A DNA stretch of 64,000 bases from Prevotella sp. AGR2160 (GTDB taxonomy: Bacteria; Bacteroidota; Bacteroidia; Bacteroidales; Bacteroidaceae). The translations under genes were made by a program, and so were the position numbers. The first letter of the stretch is position 1. Each line of letters opens with the position of its first letter. The notes below the pieces were generated by a model that worked only from the letters and a program-made list of their open reading frames with translations, was not told the origin of the DNA and ran no database searches. The stretch lies in contig NZ_AUJK01000011.1 of the NCBI RefSeq assembly GCF_000424185.1, positions 1 to 64,000 on the forward strand, in the 5' to 3' direction. Below, piece after piece: positions 18,913-26,610 of this stretch.

Positions 18913-19581
18913 CTACAGCATTTTCCCTTTGTCGAGGATGGTGATATCCTTGCCGTTAACGGCGATGGCACCGGATTTCTCGAAATCGGCGATGACACGC
19001 ATGAGAGAGTATTTCTGAATGCCGAAGCTGTCGGCAATCTCCTGGCGTGAGCGATAGAGGGTGATGTGCATGCTCTTCTGTTCCCGTGCACGTTCGAGGA
19101 GGAGGTGGGCCACTTTCTCACGGACGGTGAGCAGGCTCAGGAAGCGCAACTTCTGTGTCAGGAAGACATCGATGTTGGAGAGCATCCTGAGGAAGTTCGT
19201 ACGTAGTTGCTCGTTGTCGTCGATGAGGCTTTTCATCGTATCAACAGAGAGACGGAATATGCGGGCTTTCGTCGCCGTCTCTACACTTACGGGCAGCGAG
19301 TGGTCTTTGGAAAAGATAAAAGCAGGTGCAATCATGTTGCCGGGACGCAGCCGACTCACTTCTACTTGCTTTCCCGAGAGTGACGACATACGGCATACAA
19401 GGATACCGTCGAGGATGATGTCGGCATACCGACAAGGCATCCCCGCCAAGGCATAGATGTCATTACGATTGTATTCCACGATTCGAGACTTGGCGCCCAT
19501 GAGTGTCAATTCTATCTCCGGTTTAGACATATCGGCGAAAAGGGGACATTGGCTGAGTATTTCGATTGTTTTGTCTTCCAT
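18913..19581 (-). CDS. Crp/Fnr family transcriptional regulator
   Basis: This 222-residue protein has an N-terminal cyclic-nucleotide-type effector domain (about 15-130, with DIILDGILVCRM and SGKQVEVSRLRPGNMIAPAF) and a C-terminal winged helix with SRQEIADSFGIQKYSLMRVIADFEKSGAI (about 175-205). There is no N-terminal cysteine cluster, so it is not an oxygen-sensing Fnr with an Fe-S centre. It is the first gene of a two-gene unit with the SLC13 transporter. The effector is unknown. Confidence 0.92.
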   Translation of the reverse strand: MEDKTIEILSQCPLFADMSKPEIELTLMGAKSRIVEYNRNDIYALAGMPCRYADIILDGILVCRMSSLSGKQVEVSRLRPGNMIAPAFIFSKDHSLPVSVETATKARIFRLSVDTMKSLIDDNEQLRTNFLRMLSNIDVFLTQKLRFLSLLTVREKVAHLLLERAREQKSMHITLYRSRQEIADSFGIQKYSLMRVIADFEKSGAIAVNGKDITILDKGKML

Positions 19582-19699
19582 ATTGATGTGTTGATTAAAA
19601 ACACTACAAAATTACGTCTTTTTTCGGGAAAAACAAAGAATTAACGGAGTTTAACGCCTTACGGTCACATTTGTTATTACATTGTCATAGAATACGTTG

Positions 19700-19707
19700 T
19701 ATATTTG
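19700..19707 (+). promoter_or_regulatory. DUF488 gene promoter (-7 element)
   Basis: TATATTTG is an exact TAnnTTTG element. The only good TTTG upstream (19670-19673) gives a 26-base spacer, longer than usual. A family A repeat lies in the predicted leader at 19714-19738. Confidence 0.5.
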
Positions 19708-19713
19708 CACCAT

Positions 19714-19738
19714 GTAGGGACATGATTCATCATGCTCC
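19714..19738. repeat. Family A repeat (copy 2)
   Basis: GTAGGGACATGATTCATCATGCTCC, inverted relative to copies 1 and 3-6, in the untranslated leader of the DUF488 gene. Confidence 0.75.
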
Positions 19739-19758
19739 TCTCTAACGAACGTATAACA

Positions 19759-20097
19759 ATGAGTATTCGTATTAAGCGAGTTTATTTACCTGCAGCCGCC
19801 GACGATGGCTTCCGTATCCTCGTCGACCGGTTGTGGCCGCGTGGCATCAAGAAGGTTGATGCCCATGTGGATCTGTGGCTGAAAGAAGTCGCGCCGAGCA
19901 ATGAGTTACGGAAATGGTTTGCCCACGACTCGGAGAAATTCCCCGAGTTTGCCGAGCGTTATCGCAGGGAGCTTAAGGACTCGGGTGGATTACAGAAGTT
20001 CCGTGCTGCCCTCTCCGGACATCCCGTTGTGACGCTTCTTTTCGCGGCTAAAGACGAAGAACATAACAATGCCGTGGTGTTGAAAGGATTGGTGTGA
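19759..20097 (+). CDS. DUF488 family protein
   Basis: This 112-residue protein begins MSIRIKRVYLPAAADDGFRI, then LVDRLWPRGIKK, the hallmark of the DUF488 (YeaO-like) family. It continues with VDLWLKEVAPSNELRKWF and a conserved KDEEHNNAVVL near the C-terminus. The function of the family is not settled. The ATG at 19759 is chosen because the longer frame from 19732 starts inside the family A repeat region. It reads divergently from the Crp/Fnr gene. Confidence 0.85.
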   Translation: MSIRIKRVYLPAAADDGFRILVDRLWPRGIKKVDAHVDLWLKEVAPSNELRKWFAHDSEKFPEFAERYRRELKDSGGLQKFRAALSGHPVVTLLFAAKDEEHNNAVVLKGLV

Positions 20098-20108
20098 CTC
20101 GGAAATGA

Positions 20109-20136
20109 GTAGGTGGCCGCCATGTTGCGGCCACGC
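20109..20136. repeat. Family B palindromic repeat (copy 3)
   Basis: GTAGGTGGCCGCCATGTTGC followed by GGCCACGC forms a hairpin 12 bases after the DUF488 stop. The following CACCCACATTG is shared with copy 7. Confidence 0.85.
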
Positions 20137-20149
20137 ACCCACATTGGTG

Positions 20150-20176
20150 GCGGATCATGATAAATCATGTCCCTAC
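20150..20176. repeat. Family A repeat (copy 3)
   Basis: GCGGATCATGATAAATCATG followed by TCCCTAC. It is the first of a tandem pair with a two-base spacer. Confidence 0.85.
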
Positions 20177-20178
20177 AT

Positions 20179-20205
20179 GCGGACCATGATAAATCATGTC
20201 CCTAC
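20179..20205. repeat. Family A repeat (copy 4), supplies a stop codon
   Basis: GCGGACCATGATAAATCATG followed by TCCCTAC. On the minus strand its TAG (20202-20204) is the stop of the 38-residue acidic gene. Confidence 0.85.
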
Positions 20206-20318
20206 AGTTCTATCTGTGCGGAGTATTCTTCCTCGCTGAGGGTGTAGCGCTCGTCATCGTTGTAGACATTGTCGAGATCGAAGAGATCCTCGTCATGCAT
20301 TTTCGGTTTCCGTTTCAT
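20202..20318 (-). CDS. 38-residue acidic small protein
   Basis: The gene begins at ATG 20318 eight bases after a perfect GGAGGA ribosome-binding site. Its promoter, TATATTTG, lies about 50 bases further upstream. The product is MKRKPKMHDEDLFDLDNVYN followed by DDERYTLSEEEYSAQIEL: a basic first six residues, then a strongly acidic remainder. The strong ribosome site and promoter support a real gene. It shares a bidirectional promoter region with the 63-residue gene at 20447. The TAG stop is supplied by a family A repeat. No family is recognised. Confidence 0.6.
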   Translation of the reverse strand: MKRKPKMHDEDLFDLDNVYNDDERYTLSEEEYSAQIEL

Positions 20319-20367
20319 AGTTTATCCTCCTATTGTTTTAAAAGGTTGTTGTTTAGTTTTCTTGTTG

Positions 20368-20375
20368 CAAATATA
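20368..20375 (-). promoter_or_regulatory. Promoter of the 38-residue acidic protein gene
   Basis: Minus-strand TATATTTG is an exact -7 element; TTCG about 20 bases further upstream (plus 20396-20399) is a one-mismatch -33 element. Confidence 0.6.
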
Positions 20376-20408
20376 GCAAAAGAAATTGGAAGTTCCGAAT
20401 TTTTTTAA

Positions 20409-20416
20409 TAAATTTG
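20409..20416 (+). promoter_or_regulatory. Promoter of the 63-residue gene
   Basis: TAAATTTG lies 30 bases before the ATG at 20447. It is back to back with the minus-strand promoter at 20368-20375. Confidence 0.55.
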
Positions 20417-20446
20417 CATAAAAATTTTATCAATCCTATTTGTAAG

Positions 20447-20638
20447 ATGACAGTAGACGAATACCGGGAGGCTATCCTCCAAGAAATCCTTGCTGCCCGC
20501 GATGAAGCGGGTGAGCCCCTTTGCGATGAGAAGACAGCGCGTGACATGCTTTCTGTACTATCAGACACTGATTTGGAAATGGGCATGCCGTTCAATACAC
20601 CGGCGGAAGTAGCCCGGACGGTATTGGAATCGTTGTGA
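20447..20638 (+). CDS. 63-residue protein of unknown function
   Basis: The product MTVDEYREAILQEILAARDE followed by AGEPLCDEKTARDMLSVLSD and a short tail is acidic and helical. It includes a single Cys and ends AEVARTVLESL. The ATG at 20447 follows a TAAATTTG promoter; the longer frame from a TTG at 20414 starts inside that promoter. It is transcribed divergently from the small acidic gene and is followed by two family A repeats. No family is recognised. Confidence 0.6.
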   Translation: MTVDEYREAILQEILAARDEAGEPLCDEKTARDMLSVLSDTDLEMGMPFNTPAEVARTVLESL

Positions 20639-20643
20639 TCAGG

Positions 20644-20670
20644 GCGGATCATGATGAATCATGTCCCTAC
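20644..20670. repeat. Family A repeat (copy 5)
   Basis: GCGGATCATGATGAATCATG followed by TCCCTAC, six bases after the stop of the 63-residue gene; first of a tandem pair. Confidence 0.85.
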
Positions 20671-20671
20671 A

Positions 20672-20698
20672 GCGGATCATGATGAATCATGTCCCTAC
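20672..20698. repeat. Family A repeat (copy 6), supplies the mutY stop
   Basis: Identical to copy 5. On the minus strand its TAG at 20695-20697 is the stop codon of mutY. Confidence 0.85.
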
Positions 20699-21696
20699 GG
20701 ATGCCAGAGGATTTCCACCAGACGTGGAATGGCATAGTCCTTGATTTGATCTTCCCGAATCCAAATGTAATCATTAGGAAGAGAAGGGCGCTCTTCCATG
20801 TCAATGACATAGCTGTCGGCCCAAAGGATGCGATGGGTCAACACGTGTTTCACTTGTTCGTGTGTTTTTGTCCATACTCCTTTCCAGTTGGGTAGTTTGA
20901 TCTTTTTACCTTCCAAAAGGAACGGCTCCCATAGGCCTTGCCAGATATCGCCCTTGCCACGCTGGTGCAAGGCAACATATCCTTTACACCTTATTATAAT
21001 ATACGTCATCCACCGTTCCTTCACTGTTACCGTCTTGTTCTTCACAGGTAGGTCGGCGACACGTCCCTCCCGTCTCGCCACACACTGTTCTACGAACGGA
21101 CACTCGTCGCAATGAGGATCACGGGGCGTGCAGATGGTGGCTCCGAGGTCCATCATCGCCTGGTTGAAATCATCGGGACGGTCCTGGGGTACAAGATTTT
21201 GCGCGATTTCCTTAAAGAGTTTTTTGCCCTCTGTACTGTTGATGGGCGTGTCGATACCTTCGATGCGACTGAGTACGCGGTAGGCATTGCCGTCAACGGC
21301 AGCTACGGGGATGCCATAGGCAAAACTGGCGATGGCGGCGGCGGTATAGTCGCCGACACCCTTCAACTTTCTGATCTCGTCATAGGTATCGGGGAAATGT
21401 CCGAGGGCGACAATCTGCCTGGCTGCCGTATGGAGGTTACGGGCACGGGAGTAGTAGCCAAGTCCCTGCCATTGTTTCAGCACCTCATCCTCCGTGGCGG
21501 CGGCAAGGTCGTCAACAGTAGGCCATGTGGCGAGCATGCGTTGCCAGTAGGCAGTACCTTGGACGACGCGTGTCTGTTGGAGGATGATCTCGCTGAGCCA
21601 GATGGCATAGGCGTCATGACGGTGGCGCCATGGCAGGTCCCGTCCGTTGGCGTCGAACCACCGCAAGAGTATTGGTGTGAAAGAATTTTGATCCAT
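20695..21696 (-). CDS. mutY: A/G-specific adenine glycosylase
   Basis: MutY removes adenine mispaired with 8-oxoguanine or guanine. The 333-residue protein has the catalytic Glu36 in SEIILQQTRV, the helix-hairpin-helix LKGVGDYTAAAIASFAYG (111-128) with Asp135 in AVDGNAYRVLSR, four iron-sulfur cysteines (189, 196, 199, 205) and a C-terminal Nudix-like domain that reads 8-oxoG. It starts three bases after the prmA stop, so the two are co-transcribed. Its stop lies in a family A repeat. The segment coding YIIIRCKGY carries a copy of the TACACCTTATTATAATATAC repeat. Confidence 0.96.
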   Translation of the reverse strand: MDQNSFTPILLRWFDANGRDLPWRHRHDAYAIWLSEIILQQTRVVQGTAYWQRMLATWPTVDDLAAATEDEVLKQWQGLGYYSRARNLHTAARQIVALGHFPDTYDEIRKLKGVGDYTAAAIASFAYGIPVAAVDGNAYRVLSRIEGIDTPINSTEGKKLFKEIAQNLVPQDRPDDFNQAMMDLGATICTPRDPHCDECPFVEQCVARREGRVADLPVKNKTVTVKERWMTYIIIRCKGYVALHQRGKGDIWQGLWEPFLLEGKKIKLPNWKGVWTKTHEQVKHVLTHRILWADSYVIDMEERPSLPNDYIWIREDQIKDYAIPRLVEILWHP

Positions 21697-21699
21697 GAA

Positions 21700-22563
21700 T
21701 TATGATAATATGATGCAGCGCCAGTCGCCGCGGGCTTTCTGATCGACAACATGAAGGCCGAGCTTCAGTCCTTCCGCCTCCAGCAGCGGGATGTCCTCCT
21801 CATAGAAACCACTGAGGATGATCTGTCCGTCGGGCGCCAGCACATCCTTGAAAGCCTTCATGTCCTGGAGAAGGACATTGCGGTTGATATTTGCCAGAAC
21901 GATATCGAAGAGGCCGCAGACATGGTTGAGCACGGAGGCTGTACCATGGTAGATCTCCATATTCTTCACGCCGTTGAGTTCGGCATTATGCTTTGCGTTC
22001 TCCACGCTCCATTCGTCGATGTCATATCCTACGACTTCCTTGGCGCCGAACTTCGCGGCAGCGATACCGAGGATCCCCGTGCCACAGCCGCAGTCGAGAA
22101 CGCGCTTGTCTTCAAGATTCTCATGGAGGAGGGTAGCGATGATCATCTGCGTCGTCTCATGGGTTCCCGTGCCAAAGGCTTGACGGGCCTCGATGCCGAG
22201 GGCGATATGATCGCCCTCGGGAGCCGGATAGCTCTCGGGATGACGGGCATCGTAGATCACCACGGTGTCGTCGACGACGATGGGGGCGAAACCGGCCTCC
22301 TCCCAGGTGGCGTTCCAGTCCTCGTCGGGAGCCTCACTGACCTCATAGGTCACCGTGACGCCGTCGAGACCGTTCTCGTCGATGGACTGCCGCAGGGCCG
22401 TCTCGTCGAACAGCTCCTGTTGTACATATCCGTTCATGCCGTCGGCGGTATCCTCAAACGACTCGAAACCGTCGGCTGCCACGCTGTCAGCGAGGAGGTC
22501 CTTGACGATCTGGCACTGGTCGGGATTACCGTTGAAATGGAACTTTACAATGTAGTATTTCAT
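21700..22563 (-). CDS. prmA: Ribosomal protein L11 methyltransferase
   Basis: PrmA trimethylates lysines of ribosomal protein L11 using S-adenosylmethionine. The 287-residue protein has an N-terminal substrate-recognition domain and the class I methyltransferase core with RQAFGTGTHETTQM, VLDCGCGTGILGIAAAKFGA and the NIN motif in IVLANINRNVL. The ATG at 22563 (MKYYIVKFHF) is chosen over the longer frame to 22617, whose extra 18 residues lie in AT-rich leader. It is upstream of and adjacent to mutY. Confidence 0.93.
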   Translation of the reverse strand: MKYYIVKFHFNGNPDQCQIVKDLLADSVAADGFESFEDTADGMNGYVQQELFDETALRQSIDENGLDGVTVTYEVSEAPDEDWNATWEEAGFAPIVVDDTVVIYDARHPESYPAPEGDHIALGIEARQAFGTGTHETTQMIIATLLHENLEDKRVLDCGCGTGILGIAAAKFGAKEVVGYDIDEWSVENAKHNAELNGVKNMEIYHGTASVLNHVCGLFDIVLANINRNVLLQDMKAFKDVLAPDGQIILSGFYEEDIPLLEAEGLKLGLHVVDQKARGDWRCIILS

Positions 22564-22634
22564 CTTTTTAATTTTTTTATGTTGCAAAATTAAAAAAAAT
22601 AGGGAAAAACCTATCATGGTTTAGGGTTTTTCTG

Positions 22635-22665
22635 TAAATTTGCATTGAAAAAGGTACTATATTTG
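22635..22665 (+). promoter_or_regulatory. Tandem -7 elements before the Gly/Tyr/Trp-rich gene
   Basis: TAAATTTG (22635-22642) and TATATTTG (22658-22665) both match the consensus. The second lies 29 bases before the ATG. Two start points are likely. Confidence 0.55.
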
Positions 22666-22693
22666 CACCTAGAAAAAGAAAAATACTTGAGAT

Positions 22694-23635
22694 ATGAAAA
22701 AGATAGTTTTACTGTCAGTCCTCTTGGCAGCCCTGCCATTGACCAATGTCATGGCCCAGGACGACGATCTTTATGTCTTCAAGACCTCGAAGGCAAAGGA
22801 CGTGGCGAAAGGTTCTTACGAGCCCGAGCCGGTGTACGCAACCGGTAAGATGCGCGACGTGGACGAATATAACCGTTATGGCCGTCCGATGAGCAGTGTC
22901 CAGAAGATCATGAAGGATTCTCTGGGCAATGATGTCGTGATGTTCGACCTCGGCAAGGGTGTCGCCGCTGACACGAGTTATACGGCCAATGACATCCTCG
23001 AGAAATACCTCCGCAGTTACAACGAGGATAACGACTATACCTATACGCGCCGTATGGGCTACTGGGACGGTTACTACGATCCGTGGTTCGCTTCCCGCTA
23101 TTATTGGGGACCGTACGCCTGGCGCTGGGGATGGTATAACGATCCTTGGTACTGGGGCTATGACGGCTGGTATGATCCGTGGTATTACAGCTACGGCGGC
23201 TGGTACGATCCGTGGTATTGGGGGTATGGCTACGGCCCGTACTATTGGGGCTACGGTGGCTGGTATGATCCGTGGTATCGTCCCTATTGGGGCGGCGGCT
23301 TTGTCGTGAACTATGGCGGAGCAAACTCAGGCGGATATACAGGCCAGCGTACGTGGAACTCCGGACGGACCTATGGCAGTTACCGCAATGGCAGCAGATA
23401 TAGTAGTCAGGACAATACCTATACGCGCTACAGCAACAGCAACCGCTCCTTCGGCAACCGTACGTATAACAATAACACCACGACGAGTAACAGCAGCTTT
23501 GGTGCCCGTTCCTATGGTGGCGGTTTCAGCGGCGGCAATGCCGGCGGCGGCTTCTCCGGCGGTGGCGGCTTCGGTGGCGGCCATACCGGTGGCGGCAGTT
23601 TCGGTGGCGGTCATTTCGGTGGTGGCCACAGATAA
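22694..23635 (+). CDS. Exported Gly/Tyr/Trp-rich repeat protein
   Basis: This 313-residue protein has a signal peptide (cleavage near AQ-DDD, residue 22) and a non-repetitive region to about 115. A middle block (120-200) has five DPW(Y/F) units at 129, 150, 161, 172 and 192 embedded in Trp/Tyr/Gly sequence such as GGWYDPWYWGYG. A Ser/Asn/Arg linker follows, then a Gly/Phe/His tail (about 263-313) with GGGF and GGGH steps. Such composition suggests a surface or matrix protein that self-associates, but I recognise no characterised family. The FadL-type porin follows by 36 bases, probably in the same transcript. Confidence 0.75.
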   Translation: MKKIVLLSVLLAALPLTNVMAQDDDLYVFKTSKAKDVAKGSYEPEPVYATGKMRDVDEYNRYGRPMSSVQKIMKDSLGNDVVMFDLGKGVAADTSYTANDILEKYLRSYNEDNDYTYTRRMGYWDGYYDPWFASRYYWGPYAWRWGWYNDPWYWGYDGWYDPWYYSYGGWYDPWYWGYGYGPYYWGYGGWYDPWYRPYWGGGFVVNYGGANSGGYTGQRTWNSGRTYGSYRNGSRYSSQDNTYTRYSNSNRSFGNRTYNNNTTTSNSSFGARSYGGGFSGGNAGGGFSGGGGFGGGHTGGGSFGGGHFGGGHR

Positions 23636-23671
23636 TATACAATAAGGTGTACGAAAAAAACTATCAGCAAA

Positions 23672-25240
23672 ATGAAAACGAAATATGCTTTGATCATGTC
23701 GGCTGCTCTGCTCTGTGCAGCACCGGTAGCCGCACAGGAGACTTACCAGGACACGAAGCTCATCGAGAATGAACTCAACGGTACAGCACGTTATGTCGGT
23801 ATGGGTGGTGCCATGGAAGCCCTTGGTGCCGATATCTCCACGATGTCGACGAACCCGGCCGGTATCGGTCTCTTCCGTCGCTCTCAGGTCTCCCTCTCCG
23901 GCGGCCTCGTGGCTCAGTCGGGGGAGAACACGAGAATCTACAATAATCTCGGTGAGATGGCCTCTATCAATGGTAACAAGACGAATGCCAGTTTTGACCA
24001 GGTCGGTTTCGTATGGTCGCAGCGCACGGGACGTAACTCCTTCCTCAACCTCGGCTTCAACTACCATAAGAGTCGTAACTTCGACCAGATCCTTACGGCT
24101 GCCAACAGCCTGAGCTATGCGTCATTGAACAAGCTCACTGCTATCAAATATGACGGTGGATTGGCTCAGCAGGGGAGTATGGCTTGGTCAGGCCTTGATA
24201 ATTCCTATGCTTCCTTGTTGGCCAAGAATACAGATGCTACGACCGGAACGACAAGCCTGGACTATTTGAATGGTACAAACTATATGTTCGGCCAGTATCA
24301 GAAGGGTTATATCGGTGAGTACGACTTCAACATCAGTGGCAATATCCACGACCGCGTCTACCTCGGTTTGACCTTCGGTATTCATGATGTCAACTACCGC
24401 AGCAACAAGTATTATACAGAGGATTTGGAAAACAGCACCTTTAGTGAGAACCGGGAGACCTTGAAGATTGACGGAACGGGCTATGACGTGAAGTTCGGTG
24501 CCATCTTCCGTCCTTTCGAGGAGTCTCCGTTCCGTATCGGACTGTATGTTAATACGCCGGTATTCTATGATCTGACGATGAAGGGTACCACAGATGTAAC
24601 ATTGCTGGGCTCTAACGTGGGTGATTATGGTGATCACTGCGATTACGACTTCAAGGTCTATACCCCTTGGAAGTTCGGTGTCAGTCTCGGTCATACCATC
24701 GATCAGGTCCTGGCCCTCGGTTTCACCTATGAGTATTCCGACTACAGCGCAGTCGACAACCGCATCAACAACGGTACCTATGTCGGCTGGTATGGTGAGA
24801 CCTACGACTCCAGTGAGAGTGATGACGTGATGAACGACAATGCCGATGCCGTCCTTAAGGGAGTTCACACGTTGAAGTTGGGTATGGAGTTTAAGCCTGT
24901 ACAGGATTTCTCCGTTCGTATCGGTTACAACTATGTATCCCCGCAGTTTAAGGAAAGTGGCTTCCGTGATCAGAGTATCCAGTCGCCCGGTGTCGGTTAT
25001 GCCACGAGTGCCGACTATACCAACTGGAAGGCTACGAACCGCCTGACCTGTGGTCTGGGCTATACGCATCAGAATTTCTCCGTTGACCTCGCTTATCAGT
25101 ATGCTCAGACGGATGGTGACTTCTATCCTTTCATGAGTTATGATGGTGACAAGGAGGCTGCGAACAACAATATCGCAACGGGCTCCAAGGTCAGTTTCAA
25201 GCGCAATCAAGTGCTGCTGACGCTGGGTTACCGGTTCTGA
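23672..25240 (+). CDS. OmpP1/FadL/TodX family outer-membrane transporter
   Basis: This 522-residue protein has a signal peptide (AAPVAAQ-ETY) followed by the diagnostic FadL-family start ARYVGMGGAMEALGADISTM and STNPAGIGLFRRSQ. The remainder is a beta barrel ending NQVLLTLGYRF with a terminal Phe. The family passes hydrophobic compounds across the outer membrane. It is probably co-transcribed with the preceding Gly/Tyr/Trp-rich protein. The substrate is not predictable. Confidence 0.9.
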   Translation: MKTKYALIMSAALLCAAPVAAQETYQDTKLIENELNGTARYVGMGGAMEALGADISTMSTNPAGIGLFRRSQVSLSGGLVAQSGENTRIYNNLGEMASINGNKTNASFDQVGFVWSQRTGRNSFLNLGFNYHKSRNFDQILTAANSLSYASLNKLTAIKYDGGLAQQGSMAWSGLDNSYASLLAKNTDATTGTTSLDYLNGTNYMFGQYQKGYIGEYDFNISGNIHDRVYLGLTFGIHDVNYRSNKYYTEDLENSTFSENRETLKIDGTGYDVKFGAIFRPFEESPFRIGLYVNTPVFYDLTMKGTTDVTLLGSNVGDYGDHCDYDFKVYTPWKFGVSLGHTIDQVLALGFTYEYSDYSAVDNRINNGTYVGWYGETYDSSESDDVMNDNADAVLKGVHTLKLGMEFKPVQDFSVRIGYNYVSPQFKESGFRDQSIQSPGVGYATSADYTNWKATNRLTCGLGYTHQNFSVDLAYQYAQTDGDFYPFMSYDGDKEAANNNIATGSKVSFKRNQVLLTLGYRF

Positions 25241-25271
25241 TCGGATCCCATCATTTGCGAATGAATCCGTT

Positions 25272-25299
25272 GCGTGGCCACAACATGGTGGCCACCTAC
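25272..25299. repeat. Family B palindromic repeat (copy 4)
   Basis: GCGTGGCCACAACATGGTGG followed by CCACCTAC. Compensating changes (CAC/GTG in place of CGC/GCG) keep the hairpin. It lies 31 bases after the FadL-type stop. Confidence 0.85.
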
Positions 25300-25315
25300 A
25301 AGCGGATGTGAAAAG

Positions 25316-25354
25316 TCCCCGACGACAACGAGAATTGCCGTCGGGGATTTTTTT
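25316..25354 (+). terminator. Terminator after the FadL-type gene
   Basis: TCCCCGACG pairs with CGTCGGGGA and is followed by a run of ten T residues. Confidence 0.92.
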
Positions 25355-25376
25355 TTTGAAAAAAAGCGACGAAAGA

Positions 25377-25408
25377 TTTGGAATGTTTACAAAAATATGG
25401 TATCTTTG
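25377..25408 (+). promoter_or_regulatory. fur/perR-like gene promoter
   Basis: TTTG at 25377-25380, a 20-base spacer, then TATCTTTG at 25401-25408: an exact promoter about 38 bases before the ATG. Confidence 0.78.
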
Positions 25409-25446
25409 CAAAATAAAACAAATTATTAGTTTAGATCAGGAAACGA

Positions 25447-25875
25447 ATGAAAAGTAACGAAGCTATTGAGCGCCTTGAGCGTATAGGGTTGCGTCCCTCC
25501 GTTCAGCGCCTCTCCATCATGGAGTATCTGCTGACCCATCCCATTCATCCTACTGTAGAGGATGTTTATCAAGCTCTCGTCCCCGAGATTCCCACGCTCA
25601 GCAGGGCTACCGTTTACAATACGCTGCGCCTCTTCTCGGAGAAGAAGGTAGCACAGATGATCACCATCGATGACCATCGTGTGTGCTACGACGGGAATAT
25701 TACTCCCCATGTCCATTTCTTCTGTAAGGAGTGTGGTAAGGTCTATGACCTCTTTGATGAGAATGCCCCGAGTCTGAAGCGTCCGAAACTCATTGACGGT
25801 AATATGGTCGATGAGGAGCAGCTTTACTATAAGGGTATCTGCAAGGACTGCATGGCGAAAAAAGCGAACAACTAG
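25447..25875 (+). CDS. Fur family regulator (PerR-like)
   Basis: This 142-residue metal-dependent repressor has an N-terminal winged helix with TPTVEDVYQAL-like spacing and LSRATVYNTLRLFSEKK (51-67), then a dimerisation domain with HVHFFCKECGKV. Cys93/Cys96 and Cys132/Cys135 make the structural zinc site. The gene sits 36 bases before a rubrerythrin on the same strand, which argues for peroxide-sensing PerR rather than iron-sensing Fur. The sequence alone does not settle this. Length is normal. Confidence 0.9.
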   Translation: MKSNEAIERLERIGLRPSVQRLSIMEYLLTHPIHPTVEDVYQALVPEIPTLSRATVYNTLRLFSEKKVAQMITIDDHRVCYDGNITPHVHFFCKECGKVYDLFDENAPSLKRPKLIDGNMVDEEQLYYKGICKDCMAKKANN

Positions 25876-25911
25876 TTACACTATACAATAACATTTTAAA
25901 CCAAAAGCATT

Positions 25912-26469
25912 ATGAAGAAGAAGTTTATTTGTACCGTATGCGGTTACATCTATGAAGGCACCGAAGCACCTGAGCAGTGCCCTATCTGCAAGGCTCCTAA
26001 GAGCAAGTTCAAGGAGATGGAGGATGTCGATACCGATCTCGACCTCGCCACGGTTCACTACCTCGGCGCCGCCTATAAGGAGGGTGTCAGCGAGGAGCTC
26101 ATCAAGCACTGCAAGGATACTTTCGCCGGTGAGTGCAGTGAGGTAGGTATGTATCTCGCTATGGCCCGTCAGGCAGACCGTGAGGGATATCCTGAGGTAG
26201 CCCGTGCTTTCGAGCACTATGCTTACGAGGAGGCTAACCACGCCAGCCGTTACGCTGAGCTCCTCGGTGATGTTCTCGGCACGACGAAGGAGAACCTCGA
26301 GGCTCGTATTGTTGCTGAGCAGGGTGCTTGCAAGGAGAAGTTCGAGATGGCCAAGAAGGCTAAGGCTGAGGGTAACGACACGCTCCATGACACCATCCAT
26401 GAGATGGCTAAGGATGAGGCCCGTCATGCTGCAGGCTTCGCCGGACTCTATAAGAGACTGTTTAAATAA
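25912..26469 (+). CDS. Rubrerythrin with N-terminal rubredoxin (reverse rubrerythrin)
   Basis: This 185-residue peroxide reductase has the rubredoxin domain first (Cys7, Cys10, Cys23, Cys26; FICTVCGYIYEG and CPICKAP). The ferritin-like di-iron domain follows, with ExxH motifs in EEANHASRY and KDEARHAAGF. In classical rubrerythrin the order is the opposite, so this is the 'reverse' type that supports NADH-dependent peroxide removal in anaerobes. It follows the Fur/PerR-like gene by 36 bases and is probably its regulatory target. Cytoplasmic. Confidence 0.92.
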   Translation: MKKKFICTVCGYIYEGTEAPEQCPICKAPKSKFKEMEDVDTDLDLATVHYLGAAYKEGVSEELIKHCKDTFAGECSEVGMYLAMARQADREGYPEVARAFEHYAYEEANHASRYAELLGDVLGTTKENLEARIVAEQGACKEKFEMAKKAKAEGNDTLHDTIHEMAKDEARHAAGFAGLYKRLFK

Positions 26470-26523
26470 GGCCTCACCTCCAACCCTCCCCAAAAGGGAG
26501 GGGAGTTATTTGTCTCTTTATCG

Positions 26524-26549
26524 TCGGAACATGATTTATCCTGTTCCGC
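26524..26549. repeat. Diverged family A-like palindrome
   Basis: CGGAACATGATTTATCCTGT followed by TCCG is a near-perfect palindrome related to family A, in the gap between rubrerythrin and the small Cys-rich gene. Confidence 0.5.
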
Positions 26550-26552
26550 CAC

Positions 26553-26610
26553 ATCAAAAAAAAAGCGTACCAAGCATCCGTACAGTTCGTACCAACGCTT
26601 GGTACGCTTT
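26553..26610 (-). terminator. Terminator of the plug-tamB-small protein operon
   Basis: On the minus strand, AAAGCGTACCAAGC (26610-26597) pairs perfectly over 14 bp with its complement (26575-26562) and is followed by a run of nine T residues. The loop itself contains GTAC repeats. Confidence 0.85.

Noticed and set aside
22694..23635. Regular DNA repeats that could be read as a CRISPR array or minisatellite
   Set aside because: They are in frame, encode the Tyr/Trp/Gly repeats of an exported protein, and have irregular spacing with no spacers of constant length.
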